Below, piece after piece: positions 46,469 through 55,516 of a stretch of DNA of 64,000 nt. Each line of letters starts with the position of its first letter. The first letter of the stretch is position 1. Source of the DNA: Janibacter sp. CX7 (GTDB lineage Bacteria > Actinomycetota > Actinomycetes > Actinomycetales > Dermatophilaceae); NCBI RefSeq assembly GCF_024362365.1, contig NZ_CP101464.1:682001-746000 (forward strand). Direction: 5' to 3'. The notes beneath the pieces are model-generated. The model did not search any database. It was not told the origin of the DNA and worked only from the letters and a program-made list of their open reading frames with translations. The position numbers were made by a program, and so were the translations under genes.

Positions 46469-49400
46469 GCTACCCGCCCGTCATCTCCGCCGTCGACCTC
46501 GCCCGGGCCCTCGGCCAGGAGCACCCGCCGACCGACGAGCAGCGCGAGATCATCGAGGCCCCGCTCGAGCCGCTGCTCGTCGTCGCGGGAGCCGGCTCGG
46601 GCAAGACCGAGACGATGACCGCCCGGGTCGTCTGGCTCGTCGCCAACCGCCTCGTCACGCCCGAGCAGGTGCTCGGCCTGACCTTCACCCGCAAGGCGGC
46701 CGGCGAGCTCGCCGAGCGCGTCGGCCGCCGGCTGGCCACCCTCGAGCAGGCCGGCGTGTGGGCGCCCGATGCGCAGGCCGACGGGGAGGCCGACGCCGGC
46801 GGTCTCGGTGGCGCGCCGACGATCTCGACCTACCACGCCTATGCCGGGCGCCTCGTCCGCGAGGGCGCGCTGCGGCTGGGCTACGAGAAGGACTCCCGCC
46901 TGCTCTCGGAGGCCGCCACCTGGCAGCTGGCCCACGAGGTGGTCGTCGCGTGGGACGGCCCGATGGAGGACATCGACAAGACCGAATCGACGGTGACCAA
47001 TGCCGTGGTCTCGCTGGCGGGCGAGCTCGCTGAGCACCTGCGCACGCCGGCCGACGTCGACGACTTCGCCCGCCGAACCCTCGCTCACCTCGAGTCCGTG
47101 GCGGCGGCAGGCAAGGACTTCACGAAGGACTTCCGAGGCAAGGTCATGACGCCGATGGAGCAGCAGCGGCTCGTGCTGCCGATCGTCGAGCGCTACCGCG
47201 AGGTCAAGCGCGAGCGCTCGGTCATGGACTTCTCCGACCAGATGGCGCTCGCGGCGGCCCTGGCGACGCGCTTCCCCGACCTCGGGCAGGCCGAGCGCGA
47301 CCGCTTCCGCGTCGTGCTCCTCGACGAGTTCCAGGACACCTCGGAGGCGCAGCTGGTCCTCATGCGGGAGCTCTTCGCCCCGGAGGGGCAGCCGCCGGCT
47401 GCGGTCACGGCCGTGGGCGACCCGCACCAGTCGATCTACGCCTGGCGCGGGGCGAGCGCGACGACCCTGGCGACCTTCCCCCGCTTCTTCTCCACCGAAG
47501 GGGAGGCCGCTCCCGTCAAGCACCTGTCGACGAGCTGGCGCAACGACGAGTCGATCCTGTCCGTCGCCAATGCCGTGGCCGGGCCGCTCGGTGCCGTGAG
47601 CGGGGTGCCGGTGACCTCCCTTCGTCCTCGGCCCGGGGCCGGTCGGGGACAGGTGCAGGTGATGCGCAGCCTCACCGCCCACGACGAGGCGGCCGCCGTC
47701 GCGGAGTGGATCGAGACCCGGTGGTCCGGTGGCCGGCGCTCAGCGGCGGTGCTGTGCCGCAAGCGCAGTCAGTTCACCCTCGTCGCCGAGGCGCTCGCCG
47801 CGCGGGGGATCCCGCACGAGGTCGTGGGTCTCGGCGGGCTGCTGCTCACGCCGGAGGTCGCCGACGTCGTCTCCCTGCTGACGATCGTGCAGGACCCCTC
47901 CCGCGGCGACCGGCTCATGCGGCTGCTCACCGGGCCCCCCGGGCTCCTCGGTCCGGCCGACCTCGACGGGCTGGGGGCGTGGGCGCGTCAGCTGGCCAAG
48001 GCTGCCCGGGACGACCTCGGCGAGGACGCGCCTCCGCCCGGGCCGGACGATGCGGTCACGATCGTCGACGCCCTCGACCGGCTGCCCGACCCGGGGTGGC
48101 GGGGTGACGGCGGGCAGTCGATCTCCGACACGGCGCTGCGCCGGCTGCAGCAGATCGGGGCGATGGTCGCCCGGCTGCGACGCCAGGCCGGTATGCCCCT
48201 GCCCGACCTCGTCGGCGAGGCGGAGCGGGAGCTCGGGGTCGACATCGAGGTGCTGGCCCGGCCGAAGTGGTCGCCGGGTGCCGCGCGGGCGCACCTCGAC
48301 GCCTTCGCCGACGTGGCGGCGCAGTTCTCCTCGAGCGCCGACCGCCCGACGCTGGGTGGCTTCATCGACTGGATCGAGGCCGCCGTCGAGCAGGAGCGGG
48401 GCCTGGAGAAGCCGGTCGTCGAGCCGGCCGCCGACGCCGTGCAGATCCTCACCTGCCACGCGGCGAAGGGCCTCGAGTGGGACGTCGTCGCCGTGCCCGG
48501 CCTGTCCGAAGGGGTCTTCCCGACGCACCTGTCGCGGGCCTCCCTCAAGGACGACGGGACATGGGTGGTCGGGCAGGTCAACGACTCGGGGTGGATCACC
48601 GGGCTCGACGGCGTGCCCTTCCCGCTGCGGGGTGACCGCGAGGGGCTGCCGCACCTCGACCTGTCGCTCGGCGAGACGAAGGCGCTCCAGGACGAGCTCA
48701 AGCGCTATCGCGCGGCCAACGGCGAGCACGGGCTGCTCGAGGAGCGCCGTCTGGCCTACGTCGCCTTCACCCGCGCGCGCAGCCAGCTGCTGCTCGGGTC
48801 GTGGGTGTGGGGCGCGACGGGGCAGCAGCCGCGGCTGCAGTCACGATTCCTCGACGAGGCGCGCGCTGCCGGTCCGGTCGAGATCCTCGAGTGGACGGAC
48901 ATGCCGGAGACCAAGGACGAGCCCAACCCCTCGCTGGCGGTCGAGCGGCAGGTCGTGTGGCCCGGCGCCGAGCCGGCGCCCGAGCGGGCCGGGCTCGAGG
49001 CGGCGGCTGCAGGGATGGCTGCGCGCGCTGGTGCTGCCGACAGAGGTGGCGCCGGTGGCGTCGACGCTGATGACGGTGGGCCGGACCCGATCGACGACAC
49101 GATGCGGCTGCTGCTGACCGAGCGTGAGCAGCGCCGTCGGGCGCGGGGGGAGGACGTCGGCGTGGACCTGCCGGCCCACCTGTCGACCTCGCAGCTCGTC
49201 GCGCTCGCGCGGGACCCGCAGGCCTTCGCGATGGACCTGCGGCGCCCCATGCCGCAGCCGCCGCAGGTGGCCGGACGACGCGGCACGGCCTTCCACGCGT
49301 GGGTCGAGCAGCACTACGCCGATGCCGGTCTCGTCGACGTGCTCGAGCTACCGGGCAGCGCGGACGACTCGCTGGCCGATACGGACCTGTCGACGATGCA

Positions 49401-49755
49401 GGAGCACTTCCTCGCCAGCGAGTGGGCCGACCGCGTGCCGCTCGAGGTGGAGCTCTCGCTCGAGACGGTCCTCGGCGAGCACGCCGTGCGGGGGCGGGTC
49501 GACGCGGTCTTCGCCGACGAGGACGGGGGAGTCACGGTCGTCGACTGGAAGACCGGGCGCCCGCCCCGCGGCCCCGAGGCCGAGGTGCGCGCTGTGCAGC
49601 TGTCGGCCTATCGCATCGCCTATGCGCGCTGGCGCGGGCTCGACCCCGAGCGGGTCCGGGGCGCCTTCTTCCACGCCGCGACCGGCGAGACGACCCGACC
49701 CCGCCTGCTCGACGAGGACGAGGTGGTCCGCCTCCTCGGCGACGTCGTCGCCTGA
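46465..49755 (+). CDS. adnB: AdnB-type helicase-nuclease subunit
   Basis: 1096 aa, ATG overlapping the adnA stop. UvrD motifs: GAGSGKTETM (I) near residue 38, TFTRKAAGELAERV (Ia), STYHAYAGRLV, VVLLDEFQDTSEAQ (II), GDPHQSIYAWRGAS (III), TCHAAKGLEWDVV (V) and AFTRARSQLLLG (VI). The C-terminal nuclease has RGRVDAVFADEDGGVTVVDWKTG-type core with D, D-W-K and a conserved QLSAYRIAYARW. AdnB is the leading motor in the mycobacterial complex. GGAAGGAGG upstream of the ATG gives a strong ribosome-binding site. Confidence 0.93.
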   Translation: MSYPPVISAVDLARALGQEHPPTDEQREIIEAPLEPLLVVAGAGSGKTETMTARVVWLVANRLVTPEQVLGLTFTRKAAGELAERVGRRLATLEQAGVWAPDAQADGEADAGGLGGAPTISTYHAYAGRLVREGALRLGYEKDSRLLSEAATWQLAHEVVVAWDGPMEDIDKTESTVTNAVVSLAGELAEHLRTPADVDDFARRTLAHLESVAAAGKDFTKDFRGKVMTPMEQQRLVLPIVERYREVKRERSVMDFSDQMALAAALATRFPDLGQAERDRFRVVLLDEFQDTSEAQLVLMRELFAPEGQPPAAVTAVGDPHQSIYAWRGASATTLATFPRFFSTEGEAAPVKHLSTSWRNDESILSVANAVAGPLGAVSGVPVTSLRPRPGAGRGQVQVMRSLTAHDEAAAVAEWIETRWSGGRRSAAVLCRKRSQFTLVAEALAARGIPHEVVGLGGLLLTPEVADVVSLLTIVQDPSRGDRLMRLLTGPPGLLGPADLDGLGAWARQLAKAARDDLGEDAPPPGPDDAVTIVDALDRLPDPGWRGDGGQSISDTALRRLQQIGAMVARLRRQAGMPLPDLVGEAERELGVDIEVLARPKWSPGAARAHLDAFADVAAQFSSSADRPTLGGFIDWIEAAVEQERGLEKPVVEPAADAVQILTCHAAKGLEWDVVAVPGLSEGVFPTHLSRASLKDDGTWVVGQVNDSGWITGLDGVPFPLRGDREGLPHLDLSLGETKALQDELKRYRAANGEHGLLEERRLAYVAFTRARSQLLLGSWVWGATGQQPRLQSRFLDEARAAGPVEILEWTDMPETKDEPNPSLAVERQVVWPGAEPAPERAGLEAAAAGMAARAGAADRGGAGGVDADDGGPDPIDDTMRLLLTEREQRRRARGEDVGVDLPAHLSTSQLVALARDPQAFAMDLRRPMPQPPQVAGRRGTAFHAWVEQHYADAGLVDVLELPGSADDSLADTDLSTMQEHFLASEWADRVPLEVELSLETVLGEHAVRGRVDAVFADEDGGVTVVDWKTGRPPRGPEAEVRAVQLSAYRIAYARWRGLDPERVRGAFFHAATGETTRPRLLDEDEVVRLLGDVVA

Positions 49756-49796
49756 TCGGGGGCGGCCGCCGCCGCCCGATCGTGGGCCGCGGCGGT

Positions 49797-50053
49797 GCCT
49801 ATGCCGCTGCTCCGTACGGTGAGCCGGGGGCGCGTCGGCCCGGTGGAGCAGGGACGTCGGGGTGCGGAGCGCCTATGCCGCTGCTCCGTCCGATGAGCCA
49901 GCGGATGAGCCGGCGGTTCGCACGGCAGGCCGGCTCGGTGCCCTAGTACGGAGCAAGGGCGTAGTGGGCGGAGAGCCCGGTCGGGGTGGGCTGGTGGGGG
50001 CGTGCCCGGAGTACGGAGCAACGGCGTAGTGGGCGGAGAGCCCGATCGTGGTG
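49797..50053. repeat. Cluster of four related intergenic repeats (two direct, two inverted)
   Basis: The 322-base gap after adnB holds four related copies. Copies 1 (49797-49825) and 2 (49871-49899) begin GCCTATGCCGCTGCTCCGT. Copies 3 (49945-49988) and 4 (50010-50053) begin AGTACGGAGCAA and continue GGCGTAGTGGGCGGAGAGC; their first 20 bases are close to the complement of copies 1 and 2. Since both flanking genes converge here, they could form bidirectional terminator structures, but the copy number suggests a dispersed repeat family. Confidence 0.75.
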
Positions 50054-50077
50054 CGCTGGTCCGGACGCCGCCGTCCG

Positions 50078-51562
50078 TCAGCGGCGGGGGTGGACCGGGA
50101 TGATGTCGTCGCCGTCGTCCTCGTCGTTGATCGGGACGATCTCGGCGGTTGCGTGGTCGGTGCCGGGGCGACGGGGTGCTTCCGGCAGGCTGGCGGCCGT
50201 CTCGTCGGCTCCGCCCGAGCTGTCCTCGCTGGCCCCGACATCCTGCTGGAGGTCGCTGTCCTGCTGGGGGTGGTCCTGACCGTCGTCGCCCTCGCCCTCG
50301 CCGTCGGCGTCGAGGGGCGCAGCGACCGCGACCGGCTGGGCGGGCGGTGCCGGCTCGACCTCGACAGCCTCGTCGGCGTCAGAGTCCTCCGGGTCAGCGT
50401 CGGGGGTGGCCTGTGCAGCCACCGCGGCAGTGGCCACGGGCTGCGTGACCTGGGCGGACCGGGCCGCGGGTGCCGGGGCGGACTGCTCGTCAGCGTTCCC
50501 GTCCGCAGCCGTCGCCTTGTCGGCACGCGCCTCGTCCGCACTCGCGTCGTCCGTGGCGGACGTCGCGTCGCCCGACGCGGCCGTGGCCGAGGCTGCGCGG
50601 TCCGCCCCCTTCGCCTCGAGGCGGGCGCGCTCGGCCTCCTCCTCGGCAGCCAGCTGCTCGTCGAGGCGGCGCAGCTCGGCGGCGCGACGCTCGGCGCCGG
50701 CGTCGTCGCCAGCCGCGACGGCGACCATCATCGTGCGCACCAGCTGCATCTCGTGGACGAGACGGGCGCGGCGCTGGAGGTGCTTGTCGGGGCGTTCGAC
50801 GCGGGCGTGGGCGTAGGCCTCGAGGACGGTGTCGAGCGCCTCCGGGTGCAGCTCACCGACCAGGGGCGCGAGGTCGTCGGCGGGGTCGGCGACCTGCGCG
50901 GACTCCCAGCCGAGGAATCCCTTGACGTCCGGCTCGTCGCCGTCGTCGGGGCTCGCGAGGATCGTGCCGGGACCGATCGCCCCGTGGGTCGGGGTGGCGG
51001 TGAAGCCCCACAGCGACTCGTCGTCGAGGATGCCCTCCCACCGACCGAGCAGCCCGGTGGGCACCCGGCCGGTCGCGGCCGCGCGGTCCAGCTCGGCGAG
51101 CCGGCGGGCCCGGTAGGCCGCAGCGTCGTAGACGGGGACGCCGGCCTCCTCGTAGATGCGCACGTCGAGGTTGTGCAGCTGCGCCAGGGCCCGCCCGAGG
51201 CCGGCAGCGAGCGTGGACCCGGGCGCGATCGACGCGACGTCGACCATCCGCCCGGTGAGGTAGCTGCTGACGCACGCGCGCCCACCCTCGGGCAGCGCGG
51301 CCCACCCCTTGACCGCAGGCACCGGCATCGTCAGTCGCCGCGCGAGCAGCGCCAGCAGGGCTGCCGACTGCTCGAGCTGCGCCGAGGCAGCAGGGGTCCG
51401 GGGAGCACGCACCACCCACCGGCGGTGGTCGTGGTCCTGGACGAAGGCGACGTCGAAGGGGGAGACCGACGGCGTGACGACCCCCTCGACCGAGTCGGGG
51501 TCCAGGCCGGGCACGGCAGCGCTGGCCAGAGCGGCGAGAGTCAGCGGTCCACGAGAGGTCAC
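50078..51562 (-). CDS. APH-like phosphotransferase domain protein with altered catalytic loop and low-complexity tail
   Basis: 494 aa from GTG 51562 (TACGGT 6 bases upstream). Residues ~1-300 have an aminoglycoside/maltokinase-like kinase fold: RWVVRAPRT near 40, LGRALAQLHNLD near 135, THGAIGPGTILA near 215 and FLGWESAQVADPADDLAPL near 240. The Brenner loop normally reads HGD; here it is HGA, and the metal-binding DW position reads GW, so phosphotransfer may be lost. Residues ~335-494 are an Ala/Asp/Glu-rich disordered tail. Sits between adnB and nudC, as related genes do in other actinobacteria. Role unknown; pseudokinase is an inference. Confidence 0.75.
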   Translation of the reverse strand: MTSRGPLTLAALASAAVPGLDPDSVEGVVTPSVSPFDVAFVQDHDHRRWVVRAPRTPAASAQLEQSAALLALLARRLTMPVPAVKGWAALPEGGRACVSSYLTGRMVDVASIAPGSTLAAGLGRALAQLHNLDVRIYEEAGVPVYDAAAYRARRLAELDRAAATGRVPTGLLGRWEGILDDESLWGFTATPTHGAIGPGTILASPDDGDEPDVKGFLGWESAQVADPADDLAPLVGELHPEALDTVLEAYAHARVERPDKHLQRRARLVHEMQLVRTMMVAVAAGDDAGAERRAAELRRLDEQLAAEEEAERARLEAKGADRAASATAASGDATSATDDASADEARADKATAADGNADEQSAPAPAARSAQVTQPVATAAVAAQATPDADPEDSDADEAVEVEPAPPAQPVAVAAPLDADGEGEGDDGQDHPQQDSDLQQDVGASEDSSGGADETAASLPEAPRRPGTDHATAEIVPINDEDDGDDIIPVHPRR

Positions 51563-51568
51563 CCGCCC

Positions 51569-51574
51569 ACCGTA
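51569..51574 (-). promoter_or_regulatory. -10 box of a leaderless promoter (phosphotransferase-like gene)
   Basis: TACGGT on the minus strand, 6 bases before GTG 51562. Confidence 0.5.
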
Positions 51575-51636
51575 CGAGCCCGGCGGCCCCGAGACGGGGA
51601 GCAACGCCCTCCGAGCCGGGGATCCGTGCCCGGGCC

Positions 51637-51642
51637 TAGGGT
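51637..51642 (+). promoter_or_regulatory. -10 box of a leaderless promoter (nudC)
   Basis: TAGGGT 7 bases before GTG 51650; it helps choose this start among several in-frame GTG/ATG codons. Confidence 0.55.
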
Positions 51643-51649
51643 GGGTGAC

Positions 51650-52573
51650 GTGGACCATGACCCGATGCGCGACCTGCCCATGACCGCCTCGGACATCGAC
51701 CGCGACGGCCAGCGGCGGTCCGACCCCGACCTCCTGCCGCGCCTGCTCGCCGACCCGGCCACGCGGGTGCTCGAGCTGCGCGGCGACCGGTCCCCCCTTC
51801 GCCCCGACGGTCGGCTGGCGCTGCGCCCACCGCAGCCGGACGACGCCGACGGGTTGCTCGTCCACCTCGGTCTCGTCGACGGCATCGCCCACGTCGCCAC
51901 CTGCCACCCCGCGCCCCCCGGCGAGCCGGTGCCCCGCGAGGAGCGACTGGACTCCGCCCCCTTCGCCACCCTGCGTGAGGTCGCGGTCCAGCTGCCGCCG
52001 ACCGAGGCGGCGCTCTTCGCCACGGCGCTCGGCCTGGCCAACTGGCACGTGCGCCACCCCCGCTGCCCCCGCTGCGGGACGCCCACCGAGGTCGTGCAGT
52101 CCGGCTGGGTGCGCCGCTGCCCGCAGGACGGATCGGAGCACTACCCGCGCACCGACCCGGCCGTCATCATGGCGGTCACCGACGACCAGGACCGGCTGCT
52201 CCTCGCGCGCAACGTCGGGTGGCCGGAGGGCCGCTTCTCCGTCCTCGCCGGCTTCCTCGAGCCCGGCGAGACCATCGCCGGCGCCGTCGCTCGCGAGGTG
52301 GGGGAGGAGACGGGGGTCGAGGTGACCGACGTGCGCTTCGTCGCCGACCAGCCGTGGCCCTTCCCCGCGTCGCTGATGATCGGCTGCACCGCCCGCGCCA
52401 CGACGACGGCGATCACCCCGCAGCCCGACGAGATCGCCGAGGCGCGGTGGTTCACCCGCGACGACTTCCGCCGCGAGCTGCGCGAGGGCTACCTGCGCGC
52501 CGCCGGCCGGCTGTCGATCTCGGCCCGGCTCATCGAGGGCTGGCTCGGGGAGCGGCTCGACGAGGTGGCCTGA
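51650..52573 (+). CDS. nudC: NADH pyrophosphatase / NAD-decapping hydrolase NudC
   Basis: 307 aa. Zinc-ribbon remnant CPRCGTPT ... RRCPQDGSEHYPRTDPAVI near residues 138-170 (only three Cys are obvious), Nudix box GFLEPGETIAGAVAREVGEETG near 203, and the NudC-specific array DQPWPFPASLMIG just after. It hydrolyses NAD(H) to NMN(H) and AMP and can remove NAD caps from RNA. Divergent from the phosphotransferase-like gene and followed after 58 bases by uvrD2, the usual actinobacterial order. Confidence 0.92.
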   Translation: MDHDPMRDLPMTASDIDRDGQRRSDPDLLPRLLADPATRVLELRGDRSPLRPDGRLALRPPQPDDADGLLVHLGLVDGIAHVATCHPAPPGEPVPREERLDSAPFATLREVAVQLPPTEAALFATALGLANWHVRHPRCPRCGTPTEVVQSGWVRRCPQDGSEHYPRTDPAVIMAVTDDQDRLLLARNVGWPEGRFSVLAGFLEPGETIAGAVAREVGEETGVEVTDVRFVADQPWPFPASLMIGCTARATTTAITPQPDEIAEARWFTRDDFRRELREGYLRAAGRLSISARLIEGWLGERLDEVA

Positions 52574-52631
52574 CGGCCGCAGCCGCGGCCCGGGGACCAC
52601 GGGTGTCGGGCGCGGGTGAGAGAGTGCCGGG

Positions 52632-54785
52632 GTGATTTCTTCGGCCGACCCGCAGACCGCGGACGACATCCTCGCGGCGCTCGACCCCGAGCAGCGCGAG
52701 GTCGCGGCCAACCCGAGCGGACCCATGGTCGTGCTCGCCGGTGCCGGCACCGGCAAGACGCGCGCCATCACCCACCGCATCGCCTACGGCGTGCGCTCCG
52801 GCGCCTACCAGCCGCAGCGCGTGCTCGCCGTGACCTTCACCGCCCGCGCCGCCGGCGAGATGCGCACCCGCCTGCGCGACCTCGGAGTCGTCGGGGTGCA
52901 GGCCCGCACCTTCCACGCCGCCGCGCTGCGGCAGCTGCACTACTTCTGGCCCCAGGCCATCGGCGGCGCGGCCCCCGAGGTCATGGCGCACAAGGTGCCG
53001 GCCGTCGCCGAGGCCGCCTCCCGCATGGGCATGCGGCTCGACCGCAGCGAGCTGCGCGACGTCGCCGCCGAGATCGAGTGGTCGAAGGTCTCGCTGCTCA
53101 CCCCCGAGAGCTATGCGGCCGCGGCCCGACGTGACCAGCGCGAGGCACCCGGCATGGACCACACCGCCATGGCCCGGCTCATCGCGACCTACGAGGAGGT
53201 CAAGGGGGAGCGTGGCGTCATCGACTTCGAGGACGTGCTCTTGCTGACCGTCGGCATCCTCGAGGAGCGCGACGACATCGCCCGCACCGTGCGCGACCAG
53301 TACCGGCACTTCGTCGTCGACGAGTACCAGGACGTCAACGCGCTGCAGCAGCGCCTGCTCGACCTGTGGGTCGGCGGCCGCGGCGACATCTGCGTCGTCG
53401 GTGACCCGGCCCAGACGATCTACTCCTTCACCGGCGCCACCCCCCATCACCTGCTGCGCTTCACGAGCACCCACCCCGGCGCGGCGACCGTGCGCCTCGT
53501 GCGCAACTACCGCTCCACCCCGCCCGTGCTCGCCCTGGCCAACCGGCTGCTCACCGACCCGAGCGGCCAGCGACGCGGCGGTGCCGTCGAGCTCGTGCCG
53601 CAGCGCGAGGGCGGCGAGCCGCCCCGCCTCACGGCGCTCGACGACGACCCTGCCGAGGCGGCCTGGGTCGCCGACCGGATCAAGGAGCTCGTCGCCCAGG
53701 GGCGACCGCTGCGCGAGATCGCGGTCCTCTTCCGCACCAACGGCCAGTCCGAGGCCTTCGAGTCCGCGCTCGCGGACGCCGACGTGCCCTACCTCGTGCG
53801 CGGGGGCGAGCGCTTCTTCTCCCGCAAGGAGGTGCGCGAGGCCGTCCTGCTGCTGCGCGGCGCTGCCCGCACCGACGACGGGAGCAAGCCACTGCCCGCC
53901 TTCGTCGGCGACGTGCTCGGCGGCATGGGCTGGCACGAGGACCCGCCCTCGAGCTCGGGCGCCGTGCGGGCCCGGTGGGAGTCGCTCAAGGCGCTCGTCG
54001 ATCTCTCCGCCAGGCTGGCGTCGACGACACCCGACGCGCGGCTGCCCGACCTCGTGCGCGACCTCGACGAGCGCATCGCCGCCCAGCACGCGCCGGACGT
54101 CGAGGGCGTGACCCTTGCGTCGCTCCACGCGGCCAAGGGCCTGGAGTGGGACGTCGTCTTCCTCGTCGGCTGCTCCGACGGGCTGATGCCGATCATGATG
54201 GCCGAGGGGCCGGAGGAGATCGAGGAGGAGCGGCGCCTGATGTACGTCGGCGTCACCCGCGCCCGTGAGGTCCTCCACCTGTCGTGGGCGCGCGCCCGGA
54301 CCCCGGGTGCCCGCGGGACGCGACGGGTCAGCCGATTTCTCGACCAGGCGAGCGGCATCCTCGGCGAGGGCGCGCGCTCGACCCCCAAGCGCGCCAAGGC
54401 CGCTCGCGGCTCGGGCGGCCCGCTCAAGGCCGCCCGGCCCAAGGTGTGCAAGGTGTGCGGCACCGAGCTGCAGACCGCGACCGAGCGGGCCTCGGGGCGC
54501 TGCCCGCAGTGCCCGCCGACCTACGACGAGGCGACCTTCGAGCGCCTACGGTCCTGGCGGCTCGCGGTGTCCAGGGCGGCCTCCGTGCCCGCCTTCGTCG
54601 TCTTCACCGACGCCACCCTCGAGGCGATCGCGGAGGCCGAGCCGGCCCACCAGCGTGACCTGTCCGCCATCAGCGGGGTGGGCCCGCGCAAGCTCTCGCT
54701 CTACGCCGACCAGGTCCTCGCCGTCGTCGGCGGAGCGGACCCCGACGAGGTCGCCGAGGCCGCCGTCGGTGAGCCCGAGGACTGA
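52632..54785 (+). CDS. uvrD2: ATP-dependent DNA helicase UvrD2
   Basis: 717 aa from GTG 52632, with GAGAGT 6 bases upstream as a possible leaderless -10. SF1A motifs: GAGTGKTRAITHRI (I), TFTARAAGEM (Ia), FVVDEYQDVN (II), GDPAQTIYSFTGA (III), RNYRST (IV), LHAAKGLEWDVV (V) and YVGVTRARE (VI). After the motor comes the four-cysteine element CKVCGTEL ... CPQCP near residue 610 and a C-terminal HRDC domain (FERLRSWRLAVSRAASVPAF ... ISGVGPRKLSLY). This order, motor-tetracysteine-HRDC, is specific to actinobacterial UvrD2. Confidence 0.95.
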   Translation: MISSADPQTADDILAALDPEQREVAANPSGPMVVLAGAGTGKTRAITHRIAYGVRSGAYQPQRVLAVTFTARAAGEMRTRLRDLGVVGVQARTFHAAALRQLHYFWPQAIGGAAPEVMAHKVPAVAEAASRMGMRLDRSELRDVAAEIEWSKVSLLTPESYAAAARRDQREAPGMDHTAMARLIATYEEVKGERGVIDFEDVLLLTVGILEERDDIARTVRDQYRHFVVDEYQDVNALQQRLLDLWVGGRGDICVVGDPAQTIYSFTGATPHHLLRFTSTHPGAATVRLVRNYRSTPPVLALANRLLTDPSGQRRGGAVELVPQREGGEPPRLTALDDDPAEAAWVADRIKELVAQGRPLREIAVLFRTNGQSEAFESALADADVPYLVRGGERFFSRKEVREAVLLLRGAARTDDGSKPLPAFVGDVLGGMGWHEDPPSSSGAVRARWESLKALVDLSARLASTTPDARLPDLVRDLDERIAAQHAPDVEGVTLASLHAAKGLEWDVVFLVGCSDGLMPIMMAEGPEEIEEERRLMYVGVTRAREVLHLSWARARTPGARGTRRVSRFLDQASGILGEGARSTPKRAKAARGSGGPLKAARPKVCKVCGTELQTATERASGRCPQCPPTYDEATFERLRSWRLAVSRAASVPAFVVFTDATLEAIAEAEPAHQRDLSAISGVGPRKLSLYADQVLAVVGGADPDEVAEAAVGEPED

Positions 54786-54810
54786 CCCGGGACCACCTCG
54801 ACCGGCACGC

Positions 54811-54853
54811 GAAATTTAATTCGGTGGCGCGCACGAGAAGCGTGCTCTACGTT
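54811..54853 (+). promoter_or_regulatory. whiB7 promoter with AT-rich WhiB7 site
   Basis: GAAATTTAATT (54811-54821) is an AT-rich stretch just upstream of a weak -35 (TGGCGC, 54825-54830); -10 TACGTT follows at 54848-54853 with a 17-base spacer. In mycobacteria WhiB7 with SigA activates its own promoter through an AT-rich tract in this position, so autoregulation is likely. Confidence 0.65.
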
Positions 54854-54922
54854 GGTCCTTGTCAGTCGGTCACGCCATCGCGTGTGATCCGAGAGCGCGT
54901 CGACGAGAGGAGGGCAGGACCC

Positions 54923-55093
54923 ATGGACAACATCACGATGAACCTCATCCCGGAGTCTTGGGCTGCCCTCGTGCCGTCCGCCGATTGCATCGGCGACGCC
55001 ACCGGCGTCTTCATCGACCGTGGCCGCACCCTGGCCGCTGAGCCGAAGACCCCCTTCGTCGTGGACCCGCGCCCTGCAGGACCTCCCGTCTAG
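54923..55093 (+). CDS. whiB7 leader peptide (uORF)
   Basis: 56 codons, ATG preceded by GAGAGGAGGGCAGG (54905-54918), an excellent ribosome-binding site. The peptide starts MDNITMNLIPESWAAL and shows no known domain. Its stop codon TAG (55091-55093) lies in the loop of the first leader hairpin, so ribosome position on the uORF should decide leader folding. whiB7 leaders of other actinobacteria have such a uORF and attenuator; antibiotic-stalled ribosomes relieve termination. Start and length here are read directly; the mechanism is by analogy. Confidence 0.75.
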   Translation: MDNITMNLIPESWAALVPSADCIGDATGVFIDRGRTLAAEPKTPFVVDPRPAGPPV

Positions 55094-55155
55094 GAGACGG
55101 ACTCACAGGTCCTCCTTCTCAGGCCGCGGCATCCCGACACCGGGAACCGCGGCCT
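55078..55155 (+). promoter_or_regulatory. whiB7 attenuator: hairpin over uORF stop plus terminator
   Basis: Hairpin 1: AGGACCT (55078-55084) with AGGTCCT (55107-55113), enclosing CCGTCT/AGACGG (55086-55091 with 55095-55100). Hairpin 2: AGGCCGCGG (55121-55129) with CCGCGGCCT (55147-55155), inner TCCCG/CGGGA, followed by TCGTCGTGTC; this is the probable intrinsic terminator. CCTTCGTCGTG occurs both inside the uORF (55053-55063) and right after hairpin 2. Confidence 0.7.
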
Positions 55156-55223
55156 TCGTCGTGTCCCGGCACCGCCACAAGCACCCGCCACCCACGCATC
55201 ACACGCCACCAGGAGAACCCGAC

Positions 55224-55490
55224 GTGACGACCCTGACCCACCCACCGATACAGCGCCTGACCCCGTGCCAGGCGGAGGAGCCCGAGATCTGGTTCGCCGA
55301 GACGCCCGCCGGCGTCGAGTACGCCAAGGCGCTCTGCCAGGACTGCCCCTTCCAGACGATGTGCCTCCAGGGCGCGCTCGAGCGCCGCGAGCCCTGGGGT
55401 GTCTGGGGCGGAGAGCTCTTCGACGCCGGACGCGTCATCCCCCGCAAGCGGCCGCGTGGCCGCCCCCGCAAGCACCCGATCCCCGCCTGA
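55224..55490 (+). CDS. whiB7: Transcriptional regulator WhiB7
   Basis: 88 aa from GTG 55224, AGGAGAA 6 bases upstream. Four [4Fe-4S] ligands Cys15, Cys38, Cys41, Cys47 (C-x22-C-x2-C-x5-C), the WhiB turn EPWGVWGGE, and a C-terminal AT-hook RGRPRKHP, which together define WhiB7. It activates intrinsic antibiotic resistance genes with the primary sigma factor. Preceded by a promoter with an AT tract, a uORF and an attenuator, and followed by a 42-aa ORF in the same transcript. Confidence 0.95.
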   Translation: MTTLTHPPIQRLTPCQAEEPEIWFAETPAGVEYAKALCQDCPFQTMCLQGALERREPWGVWGGELFDAGRVIPRKRPRGRPRKHPIPA

Positions 55491-55516
55491 GCGAGAGACC
55501 GAGAGGAGGAGACACC

